Shown here in pieces: positions 1 to 5,738 of a stretch of 7,484 nucleotides of DNA (position 1 is the stretch's first letter; every line of letters starts with the position of its first letter). The translations under genes were made by a program, and so were the position numbers. The notes under the pieces are model-generated. The model saw only the letters and a list, made by a program, of their open reading frames with translations. It was not told the DNA's origin and did not search any database. Location of the stretch: contig DITW01000009.1 of NCBI GenBank assembly GCA_002422945.1, positions 1 through 7,484 of the forward strand, written 5' to 3'. The DNA is from Sphingomonadales bacterium UBA6174 (GTDB lineage: Bacteria > Pseudomonadota > Alphaproteobacteria > Sphingomonadales > Sphingomonadaceae).

Positions 1-66
1 AGCCTCAACGTCTCCAACGCCGCCGCCATCGCGCTCTACGCTGCTTCTGTTAAACGTGAGGTCTGA
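1..66 (+). CDS. rlmB: 23S rRNA 2'-O-methyltransferase (TrmH/SpoU family, RlmB-like), 3' end only
   Basis: The first frame reads 21 codons and a TGA at 64-66. The peptide starts with SLNVSNAAAIALYAAS, which matches the C-terminal conserved motif of SpoU/TrmH-family (SPOUT) methyltransferases. In that family this motif forms part of the knotted S-adenosylmethionine-binding site. RlmB methylates the ribose of G2251 in 23S rRNA and is the member that most often ends this close to the motif, but a different TrmH-family enzyme cannot be excluded from 21 residues. The gene enters from the left edge, so its start and most of its body are outside the window. It converges on the flavoprotein gene at 404-1402, and a repeat structure begins 13 bases after its stop. 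Confidence 0.75.
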   Translation, partial: SLNVSNAAAIALYAASVKREV

Positions 67-79
67 CAGAAGCTGTTTG

Positions 80-177
80 TTTAGCCTCAAACGCCGGGCG
101 GCGGCATCCGCCGCCTTGTCTTTCCTCGCAATAAGCTCGGGCGCGAGTTCGCGCTTGCGGCACTGCGTGCCGTTGGT
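80..177 (+). repeat. Left outer arm of a large imperfect inverted repeat
   Basis: Read on the + strand, 80-159 aligns without gaps to the reverse complement of 390-311, with 61 of 80 bases identical by hand count. After a 2-base gap the match resumes with CGTTGGT at 171-177. The arm contains a perfect hairpin GGCGGC-ATCC-GCCGCC (100-115) and a further stem CGGCA-CTGCG-TGCCG (158-172). The start of the arm is its most conserved part (TTTAGCCTCA in both copies). It is probably one copy of a dispersed intergenic repeat, but that rests only on having two copies here. Confidence 0.75.
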
Positions 178-207
178 GGCAATTTTCAGGGGCGGTCTTT
201 TCCCACC

Positions 208-280
208 TCGTCATCCTGAACTTGTTTCAGGATCTATCCACGTGTTGGGAACAGGTGCTGAAATAAGTTCAGCATGACGA
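208..280. repeat. Inner REP-like inverted pair with TCGTCAT ends
   Basis: The left unit, 208-231, begins TCGTCAT and contains the hairpin CCTGAA-CTTGT-TTCAGG (215-231). The right unit, 257-280, is its inverted partner, with hairpin GCTGAA-ATAAG-TTCAGC (257-273) and end ATGACGA (274-280). The 25 bases between them (232-256) include the palindrome CACGTG at 239-244. The two hairpins differ at their outermost pair, C-G in the left and G-C in the right, so pairing is kept. This is the architecture of a paired REP (BIME-like) element. The short reading frames crossing it are not genes. Confidence 0.75.
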
Positions 281-290
281 ATGTGGCTGA

Positions 291-390
291 ACCAACGGCT
301 GCATCGCCGCCGCAAGGCCGAACGGCCGCCGCGCCTTATTGGCGCGAAAGCCAAGCGGGCGGATGCCCGCGCCCGGCGCTTGAGGCTAAA
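291..390 (-). repeat. Right outer arm of the large imperfect inverted repeat
   Basis: This is the inverted partner of 80-177, about 76% identical over the 80 gap-free bases. It carries perfect hairpins at 355-370 (GCGGGC-GGAT-GCCCGC), 331-345 (GCGCC-TTATT-GGCGC) and 316-327 (GGCCG-AA-CGGCC). The first and third line up with stems in the left arm in which paired bases are swapped together. The arm ends 13 bases from the stop codon of the flavoprotein gene, the same distance as the left arm has from the methyltransferase stop. Confidence 0.75.
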
Positions 391-403
391 ACAAAGAAAC
401 GAC

Positions 404-1402
404 TTAACGAAGCAACGCCGCTTCGGCCTCACGCACCAAGCGCGCGACGATATCCGCGACCGGCTCTTCCGTCTTGACCATGCCAACCGACTGGCCCGCC
501 ATGACGGACCCATTTTCGACATCGCCATCGATCACCGCGCGACGCAGCGCACCTGCCCAGAAATGCTCTATCTCCAACTGGGCCTCGCCCATGTCGATCG
601 TGCCTTCATCCAGCTTTTGCGCGACTTCGCGCTGCTTGGTGTTGAACGCATCGGTCCCGGCATTCTTCAACGCCCGGACCGGGATCACCGGCAAGCGCGG
701 ATCGATCTGCACGCTGGCAATCGCATCGCGGGCATTGCCGCGCAGGAACATCTTCTTGAACGCCGGATGGGCAATGCACTCGGTCGCGCAGACAAAGGCC
801 GTGCCAAGCTGCACGCCCGCCGCCCCCATCTCAAGATAGGCCGCGATCATCTCGCCGGTCGCAATGCCGCCAGCGACGAACACCGGAATGTCATTGGCGA
901 TGGCGGGCAGGATTTCCTGCGCCAGCACCGAAGTCGACACCGGGCCGATATGGCCACCGGCTTCCATGCCTTCGATGATGATCCCATCAACGCCCGACCG
1001 CATCAGCTTCTTCGCCAGTGCCAGTGCCGGGGCAAAGCACAAGACTTTGGCGCCATGGCCCTTGATCCGCTCAATCGACCCCGTCGGCGGCAAACCACCG
1101 GCCAGCACGACATGGCTCACCTGATGCTTGCCGCACACATCGATCAATTCATCGAGCTGCGGATGCATGGTGATGAGGTTTACGCCAAACGGCTTGGAGG
1201 TCATCGCCTTGGTCGCGGCGATTTCCTTATCCAGCAATTCAGGCGGCATGGCACCGCAGGCGATGACGCCGAACGCACCGGCATTGGACAAAGCCGACAC
1301 AAGGTGCCGCTCTGAAATCCAGCTCATCGCGCCACCAAGGATCGCGAATTCGCTGCCCAACAGGGCCGTGCCCCGCGCCATCAATTCCTGCATCTTGCTC
1401 AA
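404..1402 (-). CDS. Nitronate monooxygenase / FabK-like FMN-dependent oxidoreductase
   Basis: This is a 332-residue TIM-barrel flavoprotein of the 2-nitropropane dioxygenase (NMO) superfamily, which binds FMN and either oxidises alkyl nitronates or, in the FabK branch, reduces enoyl-ACP. Visible signatures are the glycine-rich GMEAGGHIG with the family histidine at 151, the FMN phosphate-binding stretch PVFVAGGIATG (173-183) and GAAGVQLGTAF (193-203). The run AHPAFKK (211-217) and PVRALKN (241-247) resemble the FabK-like branch, so the substrate is open. The length is normal for the family. The start is taken as TTG at 1402-1400 because GAGGAA at 1416-1411 lies 8 bases before it; the ATG at 1393 would be 17 bases away. 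The TTG overlaps the lysC TGA, so the two genes are probably cotranscribed and translationally coupled. The stop is TAA at 406-404. Confidence 0.88.
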   Translation of the reverse strand: MSKMQELMARGTALLGSEFAILGGAMSWISERHLVSALSNAGAFGVIACGAMPPELLDKEIAATKAMTSKPFGVNLITMHPQLDELIDVCGKHQVSHVVLAGGLPPTGSIERIKGHGAKVLCFAPALALAKKLMRSGVDGIIIEGMEAGGHIGPVSTSVLAQEILPAIANDIPVFVAGGIATGEMIAAYLEMGAAGVQLGTAFVCATECIAHPAFKKMFLRGNARDAIASVQIDPRLPVIPVRALKNAGTDAFNTKQREVAQKLDEGTIDMGEAQLEIEHFWAGALRRAVIDGDVENGSVMAGQSVGMVKTEEPVADIVARLVREAEAALLR

Positions 1403-1893
1403 GCGGCGGTTTCCTCGGCATCAAGGCCATAAGCAGTGTGCAGCACGCGCACCGCGAGTTCGGTGAAATCGGCATCGATCAGCACGCTGACCTTGATTTC
1501 CGAGGTCGAGATCGCCTGAATGTTGATCCCGCGCTCGGCCAGCGCCTTAAACATGTCGCTCGCGACACCGGCATGGCTGCGCATGCCGACACCGACGACC
1601 GATACCTTGCAGACCTTCGGGTCTTGCAGGATCTTTTCATAGCCGATGGTCGCCTTGGCCTTTTCCAGCACATCGATCGCGCGGGTCAGTTCGGCGGCCG
1701 GGACTGTGAAGGTCACATCGGTCGAGCCCTGATCATGGGCGATATTCTGGATAATCATATCGACATTGATGCTGGCATCGGCCAGCGGACCAAAAATGGT
1801 CGCCACCGCGCCCGGACGATCCGGCACGCTGATGAGGGTGATCTTGGCCTCATTCTTGTCATAGGCCACGCCGGTGATCAATTGCCGTTCCAT
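1399..1893 (-). CDS. lysC: Putative internal start in lysC: aspartate kinase beta (regulatory ACT) subunit
   Basis: Codon 256 of lysC is ATG (1893-1891) and is preceded by GAGGA at 1905-1901 with a 7-base gap, better spaced than the signal of the full-length gene. Translation from it would give a 164-residue protein consisting of both ACT domains, starting MERQLITGVAYDKNEAKITL. In Bacillus subtilis and Corynebacterium glutamicum, aspartate kinase is an alpha2beta2 enzyme whose beta subunit comes from an in-frame internal start at this same point of the protein. The position and signal are read from the sequence; that the product is made in this organism is inference. Confidence 0.5.
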   Translation of the reverse strand: MERQLITGVAYDKNEAKITLISVPDRPGAVATIFGPLADASINVDMIIQNIAHDQGSTDVTFTVPAAELTRAIDVLEKAKATIGYEKILQDPKVCKVSVVGVGMRSHAGVASDMFKALAERGINIQAISTSEIKVSVLIDADFTELAVRVLHTAYGLDAEETAA

Positions 1894-2658
1894 ATCCGTA
1901 TCCTCGATTTCGTCTTCGCTCACGATCAACGTGCCGGGTTTGGGCGCTTGGCCCGGTTCCACAAAGGAGGATAGGACCTGCACGCGGACCTTTTCCTTCA
2001 TTGCCAGCCCGACCGAACGGGTCTGAAGCACCTTTGCGCCAACACTCGCCAATTCGAGCATCTCTTCATAAGTGACATAATTCAGCTTGCGCGCCTTGGG
2101 CACAATGCGCGGGTCGGTGGTGTAAACGCCATCGACATCGGTATAAATATCGCAACGATCCGCCTTGATCGCCGCCGCCACCGCGACTGCCGACGTATCC
2201 GAACCGCCGCGACCAAGGGTCGTCACGCGCTCGTCTTCGGTCATGCCCTGGAAACCGGGAATCACCGCGACCTGGCCGCTCGCCATCGCCGCGCCCAATT
2301 TCTCGGCATTGATCGATTCAATCCGCGCCGATGCATGGGCATCGGACGTCGCAATCGGCAATTGCCAACCGAGCCAGCTGCGCGCGGCAACGCCCGCCGC
2401 CTGCAAGGTCAGCGCGAGCAAGCCCGCCGTCACCTGTTCGCCCGACGACACGACAACGTCATATTCCTGCGCGTCGTACAAAGGCGATGCCTCGCGGCAG
2501 AAATTCACCAACCGGTCGGTTTCCCCCGACATGGCGGAAACGACCACGGCGACTTCATTACCGGCGTCCACTTCCCGCTTGACCAGCGAGGCGACGGTGC
2601 GGATCCGTTCAATCCCCGCCATCGAGGTGCCACCGAATTTCATCACGATCCGTGCCAT
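1399..2658 (-). CDS. lysC: Aspartate kinase (aspartokinase), lysine-sensitive type
   Basis: This 419-residue protein catalyses ATP-dependent phosphorylation of L-aspartate, the first step towards lysine, threonine, methionine and diaminopimelate. The N-terminal amino-acid-kinase domain shows KFGGTS (7-12), SSGEQ (71-75), GRGGSDTSA (149-157) and TDVDGVYTTDPR (173-184). The C-terminal third holds two ACT domains for allosteric feedback, with landmarks ISVPDRPG (276-283), VGVGMRSHAGVA (355-366) and STSEIKVSVLID (384-395). Length and order fit the monofunctional alpha/beta-type enzymes. The ATG at 2658-2656 follows AGGGAG (2668-2663) by 4 bases, a rather short gap. The gene is divergent from the lipid-transport operon and heads a two-gene unit with the downstream flavoprotein gene. 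An internal start for the regulatory half is described separately. Confidence 0.97.
   Translation of the reverse strand: MARIVMKFGGTSMAGIERIRTVASLVKREVDAGNEVAVVVSAMSGETDRLVNFCREASPLYDAQEYDVVVSSGEQVTAGLLALTLQAAGVAARSWLGWQLPIATSDAHASARIESINAEKLGAAMASGQVAVIPGFQGMTEDERVTTLGRGGSDTSAVAVAAAIKADRCDIYTDVDGVYTTDPRIVPKARKLNYVTYEEMLELASVGAKVLQTRSVGLAMKEKVRVQVLSSFVEPGQAPKPGTLIVSEDEIEDTDMERQLITGVAYDKNEAKITLISVPDRPGAVATIFGPLADASINVDMIIQNIAHDQGSTDVTFTVPAAELTRAIDVLEKAKATIGYEKILQDPKVCKVSVVGVGMRSHAGVASDMFKALAERGINIQAISTSEIKVSVLIDADFTELAVRVLHTAYGLDAEETAA
1411..1416 (-). promoter_or_regulatory. Ribosome binding site supporting the TTG start of the flavoprotein gene
   Basis: On the minus strand this reads GAGGAA, 8 bases before TTG (1402-1400) and 17 bases before the next in-frame ATG (1393-1391). 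It lies inside the last codons of lysC, which fits translational coupling. The spacing favours the TTG start. Confidence 0.6.
1901..1905 (-). promoter_or_regulatory. Internal ribosome binding site within lysC
   Basis: On the minus strand this reads GAGGA, followed after 7 bases (TACGGAT) by ATG at 1893-1891, in frame with lysC. It is the signal behind the proposed beta-subunit start. A purine-rich run can also occur by chance in codons for Glu-Asp, which are what it encodes here. Confidence 0.45.
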
Positions 2659-2710
2659 GAAACTCCCTATGCGTTATACGAAAGCCCGATCTGCGGGCCA
2701 AAATCGCGCC

Positions 2711-2739
2711 CGTTTAGGCAAAGCACCCCCAAATGGCAA
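2711..2739 (-). promoter_or_regulatory. Candidate promoter for lysC
   Basis: On the minus strand TTGCCA (2739-2734) and TAAACG (2716-2711) are separated by 17 bases, a reasonable sigma-70 type match (TTGACA / TATAAT). It would start transcription near 2704 and give a leader of roughly 45 bases. That leader contains a small hairpin, GCCCG-CAGAT-CGGGC (2698-2684). The -10 match is only moderate. Confidence 0.35.
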
Positions 2740-2824
2740 GGGCATCGCCCCGATGACAGCCCCGCCGCACGTCATAGGGTCCAAATAACACCGATACCGT
2801 GCCAGTCTAACCCCCATAAAGAGA

Positions 2825-2839
2825 TTGCCGCCCCGGCAA
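2825..2839. repeat. Short perfect inverted repeat upstream of the lipid-transport operon
   Basis: TTGCCG-CCC-CGGCAA is a perfect 6-bp inverted repeat with a 3-base centre, ending 22 bases before the permease start codon. It could be an operator or a leader hairpin for the operon. It is not followed by a T-run on either strand, so it is not a typical intrinsic terminator. Confidence 0.35.
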
Positions 2840-2861
2840 ATTTGGCCCATTCACCTGTCGC

Positions 2862-3971
2862 ATGACGAGTAGTGCAGCATATCGGATCGAACAGCGCGAA
2901 GGACGGCCCGTCCTATGCCTGTCCGGCATCATGACCTTGGCTGGTCTGGGGTCGGTCGGCGACGATCTCGACCGGCTCGATACGCCCTATGATCATATCG
3001 ACCTGCAAGAAATCGAACGTATCGACACGATCGGCGCATGGGTCATCCACCGCATGCAAAAACGCCGGGATGTGCCAGTCACGGGTGAAGTCGGCGATGT
3101 GGCAAGGCTCTTGGGGCAGGTCCGCCGCGCGGATCAACCGGTGCAAATCCACCCCGATCATACCGTCCCTTGGCGACGCGTCCTCGCCGAAATCGGCGTC
3201 GCCACGATGCAGGCATTGCACACGCTGAAGGGCCTGCTCGGTTTTTTCGGCGCGGTGATGATCGCCTTTGGCAGCGTCATCCGTCACCCGTCGCGCTTGC
3301 GCTATAACGCCATCGTCCATCGCTTCGAAACTGTCGGGGTGCAGGCGCTCGCCATCGTCGGGTTGATGAGTTTCCTGATCGGCATCGTCATCGCCCAGCA
3401 AGGTGCAGTGCAATTGCGCCAGTTCGGGGCCGAGGTTTTCACCATCAACCTGATTGGCCGCCTGACCACGCGCGAACTCGGCATTCTCATGACCGCGATC
3501 ATGGTGGCAGGCCGTTCCGGCTCGGCTTTTGCCGCGCAAATCGGCTCGATGAAGCTTGCGGAAGAAATCGACGCGATGCGCACTATCGGCGTCTCGCCAA
3601 TGGAGGCCTTGGTACTCCCCCGCATCTTCGCCACCATCGTCTTGATGCCGCTGCTCGGCTTTTACGCCTCGATCATCACGATCATCGGCGGCGGGCTGTT
3701 CTGCTGGATCGATCTCGAAATCCCGCCGATCACCTTCATCCAGCGCCTGCGCGAAGTGGTGCTGATCACCGATTTGTGGGTCGGGCTGATCAAGGCCCCG
3801 GTATTCGGCGCGATCATCGCGATTTCCGGCTGCTTTCAAGGGATGCAGGTCCATGGCAATAACGAAGAGGTCGGCCTCAAAACCACCGCTGCCGTGGTGC
3901 AGGCGATCTTCCTCGTGATCGTGCTGGATGCCTTCTTCGCCGTCTTCTTTTCCAGCATCGGGTGGAATTGA
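2862..3971 (+). CDS. mlaE: STAS-domain-fused MlaE-type lipid ABC transporter permease
   Basis: This 369-residue inner-membrane permease belongs to an MCE-type phospholipid transporter. Residues 1-95 form an STAS domain like MlaB, with ERIDTIGAW (52-60); Thr56 aligns with the DT-G threonine of E. coli MlaB (Thr52). Residues ~120-369 are the MlaE permease domain, with the signatures RELGILMTAIMVAGRSGSAF (204-223), IDAMRTIGVSPM (236-247) and GCFQGMQVHGNNEEVG (323-338), and hydrophobic helices near 160-180, 255-280, 310-325 and 345-365. E. coli MlaE is about 260 residues; the excess here is the STAS part, which in E. coli is the separate protein MlaB. The ATG at 2862 has no clear Shine-Dalgarno, but it gives a complete STAS domain. 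It is the first gene of the operon, and its TGA overlaps the ATPase start. Confidence 0.93.
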   Translation: MTSSAAYRIEQREGRPVLCLSGIMTLAGLGSVGDDLDRLDTPYDHIDLQEIERIDTIGAWVIHRMQKRRDVPVTGEVGDVARLLGQVRRADQPVQIHPDHTVPWRRVLAEIGVATMQALHTLKGLLGFFGAVMIAFGSVIRHPSRLRYNAIVHRFETVGVQALAIVGLMSFLIGIVIAQQGAVQLRQFGAEVFTINLIGRLTTRELGILMTAIMVAGRSGSAFAAQIGSMKLAEEIDAMRTIGVSPMEALVLPRIFATIVLMPLLGFYASIITIIGGGLFCWIDLEIPPITFIQRLREVVLITDLWVGLIKAPVFGAIIAISGCFQGMQVHGNNEEVGLKTTAAVVQAIFLVIVLDAFFAVFFSSIGWN

Positions 3972-4777
3972 TGGCCGCGCCAGAACCCATCATCCGCGTC
4001 TCCGGCCTGCGCAACGTATTCGATGAGCAGGTGGTGCATGAAAAGCTCGACCTCGATGTCTATCGCGGCGAAATTCTCGGCGTGGTCGGCGGGTCCGGGA
4101 CCGGTAAATCGGTCTTGATGCGCTCGATCATCGGCTTGCAGGAACCGACCGACGGCGAAATTACAGTCTTTGGCGAACAAATGCTGGGCCGCGCGGATGC
4201 GGATGTCTGGCGGGTGCGCAAACGCTGGGGCGTGCTGTTTCAGGGCGGGGCATTGTTTTCAACGCTGACCGTGGCCGAGAATGTCGAAGTGCCGATCCGC
4301 GAATTCTACCCGCAGATCAGTGAAAAACTGCTCGACGAAATCGCCGCCTATAAGGTGGTGATGACCGGCCTTCCCGCAGAGGCTGGCCCAAAATATCCGT
4401 CCCAACTTTCGGGCGGGATGCGCAAGCGGGCGGGCCTTGCCCGCGCCCTTGCGCTCGATCCAGACTTGTTATTTCTCGATGAACCGACCGCCGGGCTGGA
4501 CCCGATTGGCGCGGCGGCCTTTGATGAATTGATCCTCGAATTGAAACAGGCGATGGGCCTGACAGTGTTCCTCATCACCCATGATCTTGATACGCTCTAC
4601 GCAATCTGCGACCGGGTGGCCGTGCTGGCCGATGGCAAGGTCGTGGCCGTGGGGACAATTCCGGAATTGATGGCGCTCAACCATCCGTGGATACAGGAAT
4701 ATTTCAACGGCCCGCGTGGCCGCGCCGCAACGGCTGCAATGAACCGGCACGCGCCGCAAGGGAGTAAAAAGGGCTGA
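3971..4777 (+). CDS. mlaF: MlaF-type ABC transporter ATP-binding protein
   Basis: This 268-residue cytoplasmic ATPase drives lipid movement by the MlaE-like permease. Numbered from the ATG at 3971, it has Walker A GGSGTGKS (40-47), the Q-loop glutamine in LFQGG (Q91), the signature LSGGMRKR (146-153), Walker B with catalytic glutamate LLFLDEP (166-172), and the switch histidine in ITHD (H204). LSGGMRKR rather than LSGGQ is typical of the MlaF/Ttg2A group. The ATG overlaps the permease stop by one base (TGATG), with GGGTGGA just upstream. A GTG at 3962 would add three residues inside the permease gene and has no better signal. The C-terminal tail after residue ~235 is where MlaF contacts its partner subunits in E. 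coli. Confidence 0.94.
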   Translation: MAAPEPIIRVSGLRNVFDEQVVHEKLDLDVYRGEILGVVGGSGTGKSVLMRSIIGLQEPTDGEITVFGEQMLGRADADVWRVRKRWGVLFQGGALFSTLTVAENVEVPIREFYPQISEKLLDEIAAYKVVMTGLPAEAGPKYPSQLSGGMRKRAGLARALALDPDLLFLDEPTAGLDPIGAAAFDELILELKQAMGLTVFLITHDLDTLYAICDRVAVLADGKVVAVGTIPELMALNHPWIQEYFNGPRGRAATAAMNRHAPQGSKKG

Positions 4778-5718
4778 TGGAAACCCGGTCGAACCAGATT
4801 CTCGTCGGCGGCGTGGTGCTCGCGCTACTCGCCGTGCTTGTCGCCTTCACTGTATGGCTGGCCCGCGTATCTGACAGCGAAGCCAAGGAATTCGATGTCC
4901 TCTTCAACCAATCGGTCGATGGGCTGGCGAAAGGCTCGTCCGTCGCGTTCAACGGCGTACCGGTCGGGCAGGTCAAGAAAATCGCGATCATGCCGGAAAG
5001 CCCGCAATTCGTGCGTGTCCGCATCTCGATTGACGAGGCCGTGCCGATCACCATCGGCACCACCGCCGCCATTCAGGGCGTCGGCTTTACCGGGGTGTCG
5101 CAAATCCAGCTCGAAGGGTCATTGAAAGGCGCGCTCCCCCTCACGGAACCCGGCCCCTATGGCGTGCCGGTGATCCCGACGCGCCAAGTCGGCCTTGGTG
5201 CGCTGCTCAACAATGCGCCGCAATTGCTCGAACGCTTCTCGACCCTGACCGAGCGGCTGAACGAATTGCTGGATGCAAAGAACCAGCGCAGCATTCAGGG
5301 CATTCTCGCGAATATGGATCAGTTCACCGGCGCCTTGGCCAAACAGGGACCGGAGGTCGCCGCCACGCTGAACGATGCGCGCGTCACGATCAAGCAAGCA
5401 GGCATCGCCGCCGAACAATTGGGTAAGCTCGCAGGCACCACCAATGAATTGCTCGACAAGGATGGCCGCCCAATGCTGGCGGATCTGCGCAAGACATTGG
5501 CGACCGCCGAGCGCAGCATGGCCAATCTCGATCAGGCGGTGACCGAGGCGCGCCCCGGCATGCGGACCTTGTCGAATGAAACCCTGCCCGAGGCCAATCA
5601 GTTGATCCGTGATCTGCAAGCCACGACCGAATCGCTGCGCTCGATCACGACCCAGCTCGATGAACGCGGCGCGAGCAGCATCATCAATGGCAAGCAATTG
5701 CCGGATTACAAACCATGA
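4777..5718 (+). CDS. mlaD: MlaD-type MCE-domain substrate-binding protein, membrane-anchored
   Basis: This 313-residue protein has an uncleaved N-terminal membrane helix (about 8-29), one MCE domain (about 37-115, including FNQSVDGLAKGSSVAFNGV and GVGFTGVSQIQLEG) and a long C-terminal region. In the known systems MlaD forms a hexameric ring on the periplasmic side of MlaFE with a central lipid channel. E. coli MlaD is about 183 residues; here the tail is about 190 residues, rich in Leu, Ala, Gln and Glu with heptad-like runs (about 145-300). It would probably form a helical barrel that reaches across the periplasm, as in needle-type MCE proteins. The ATG shares its A with the ATPase TGA, and AAGGGAG (4758-4764) lies 12 bases upstream, a long gap that suggests coupling. 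Confidence 0.92.
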   Translation: METRSNQILVGGVVLALLAVLVAFTVWLARVSDSEAKEFDVLFNQSVDGLAKGSSVAFNGVPVGQVKKIAIMPESPQFVRVRISIDEAVPITIGTTAAIQGVGFTGVSQIQLEGSLKGALPLTEPGPYGVPVIPTRQVGLGALLNNAPQLLERFSTLTERLNELLDAKNQRSIQGILANMDQFTGALAKQGPEVAATLNDARVTIKQAGIAAEQLGKLAGTTNELLDKDGRPMLADLRKTLATAERSMANLDQAVTEARPGMRTLSNETLPEANQLIRDLQATTESLRSITTQLDERGASSIINGKQLPDYKP

Positions 5719-5723
5719 TCGCC

Positions 5724-5729
5724 AGAGGA
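5724..5729 (+). promoter_or_regulatory. Ribosome binding site that decides the lipoprotein start
   Basis: AGAGGA lies 9 bases before the ATG at 5739. The alternative ATG at 5715 overlaps the mlaD stop but has no such signal at the right distance, so the downstream ATG is preferred. Confidence 0.55.
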
Positions 5730-5738
5730 TTTTCCCCG

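Larger units (their letters stand above)
67..403. other. Non-coding region between convergent genes, filled by nested inverted repeats
   Basis: The 337 bases between the stop codons of the methyltransferase gene and the flavoprotein gene hold no convincing gene; the reading frames that cross it have no recognisable protein content. Almost all of it is accounted for by an outer pair of inverted arms (80-177 and 291-390) and an inner REP-like pair (208-280). The only unexplained bases are 178-207 and 281-290. Being between two convergent stops, it needs no promoter and could serve as the 3' end of both transcripts. Confidence 0.8.

Noticed and set aside
281..1315. Long plus-strand open frame (344 codons) opposite the flavoprotein gene
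   Set aside because: It is the antisense shadow of a clearly conserved flavoprotein and begins in the repeat region. Its translation is Arg/His/Asp-rich with no recognisable domain.
2913..3854. Long minus-strand open frame (313 codons) opposite the permease gene
   Set aside because: The composition is dominated by Asp, His, Gln and Arg, as expected for the complement of a high-GC membrane protein gene. It has no motif and no start signal.
3962..3970. GTG start for the ATPase three codons upstream
   Set aside because: The preceding bases have no Shine-Dalgarno, while the ATG at 3971 has the TGATG overlap seen again at the next junction and GGGTGGA upstream.
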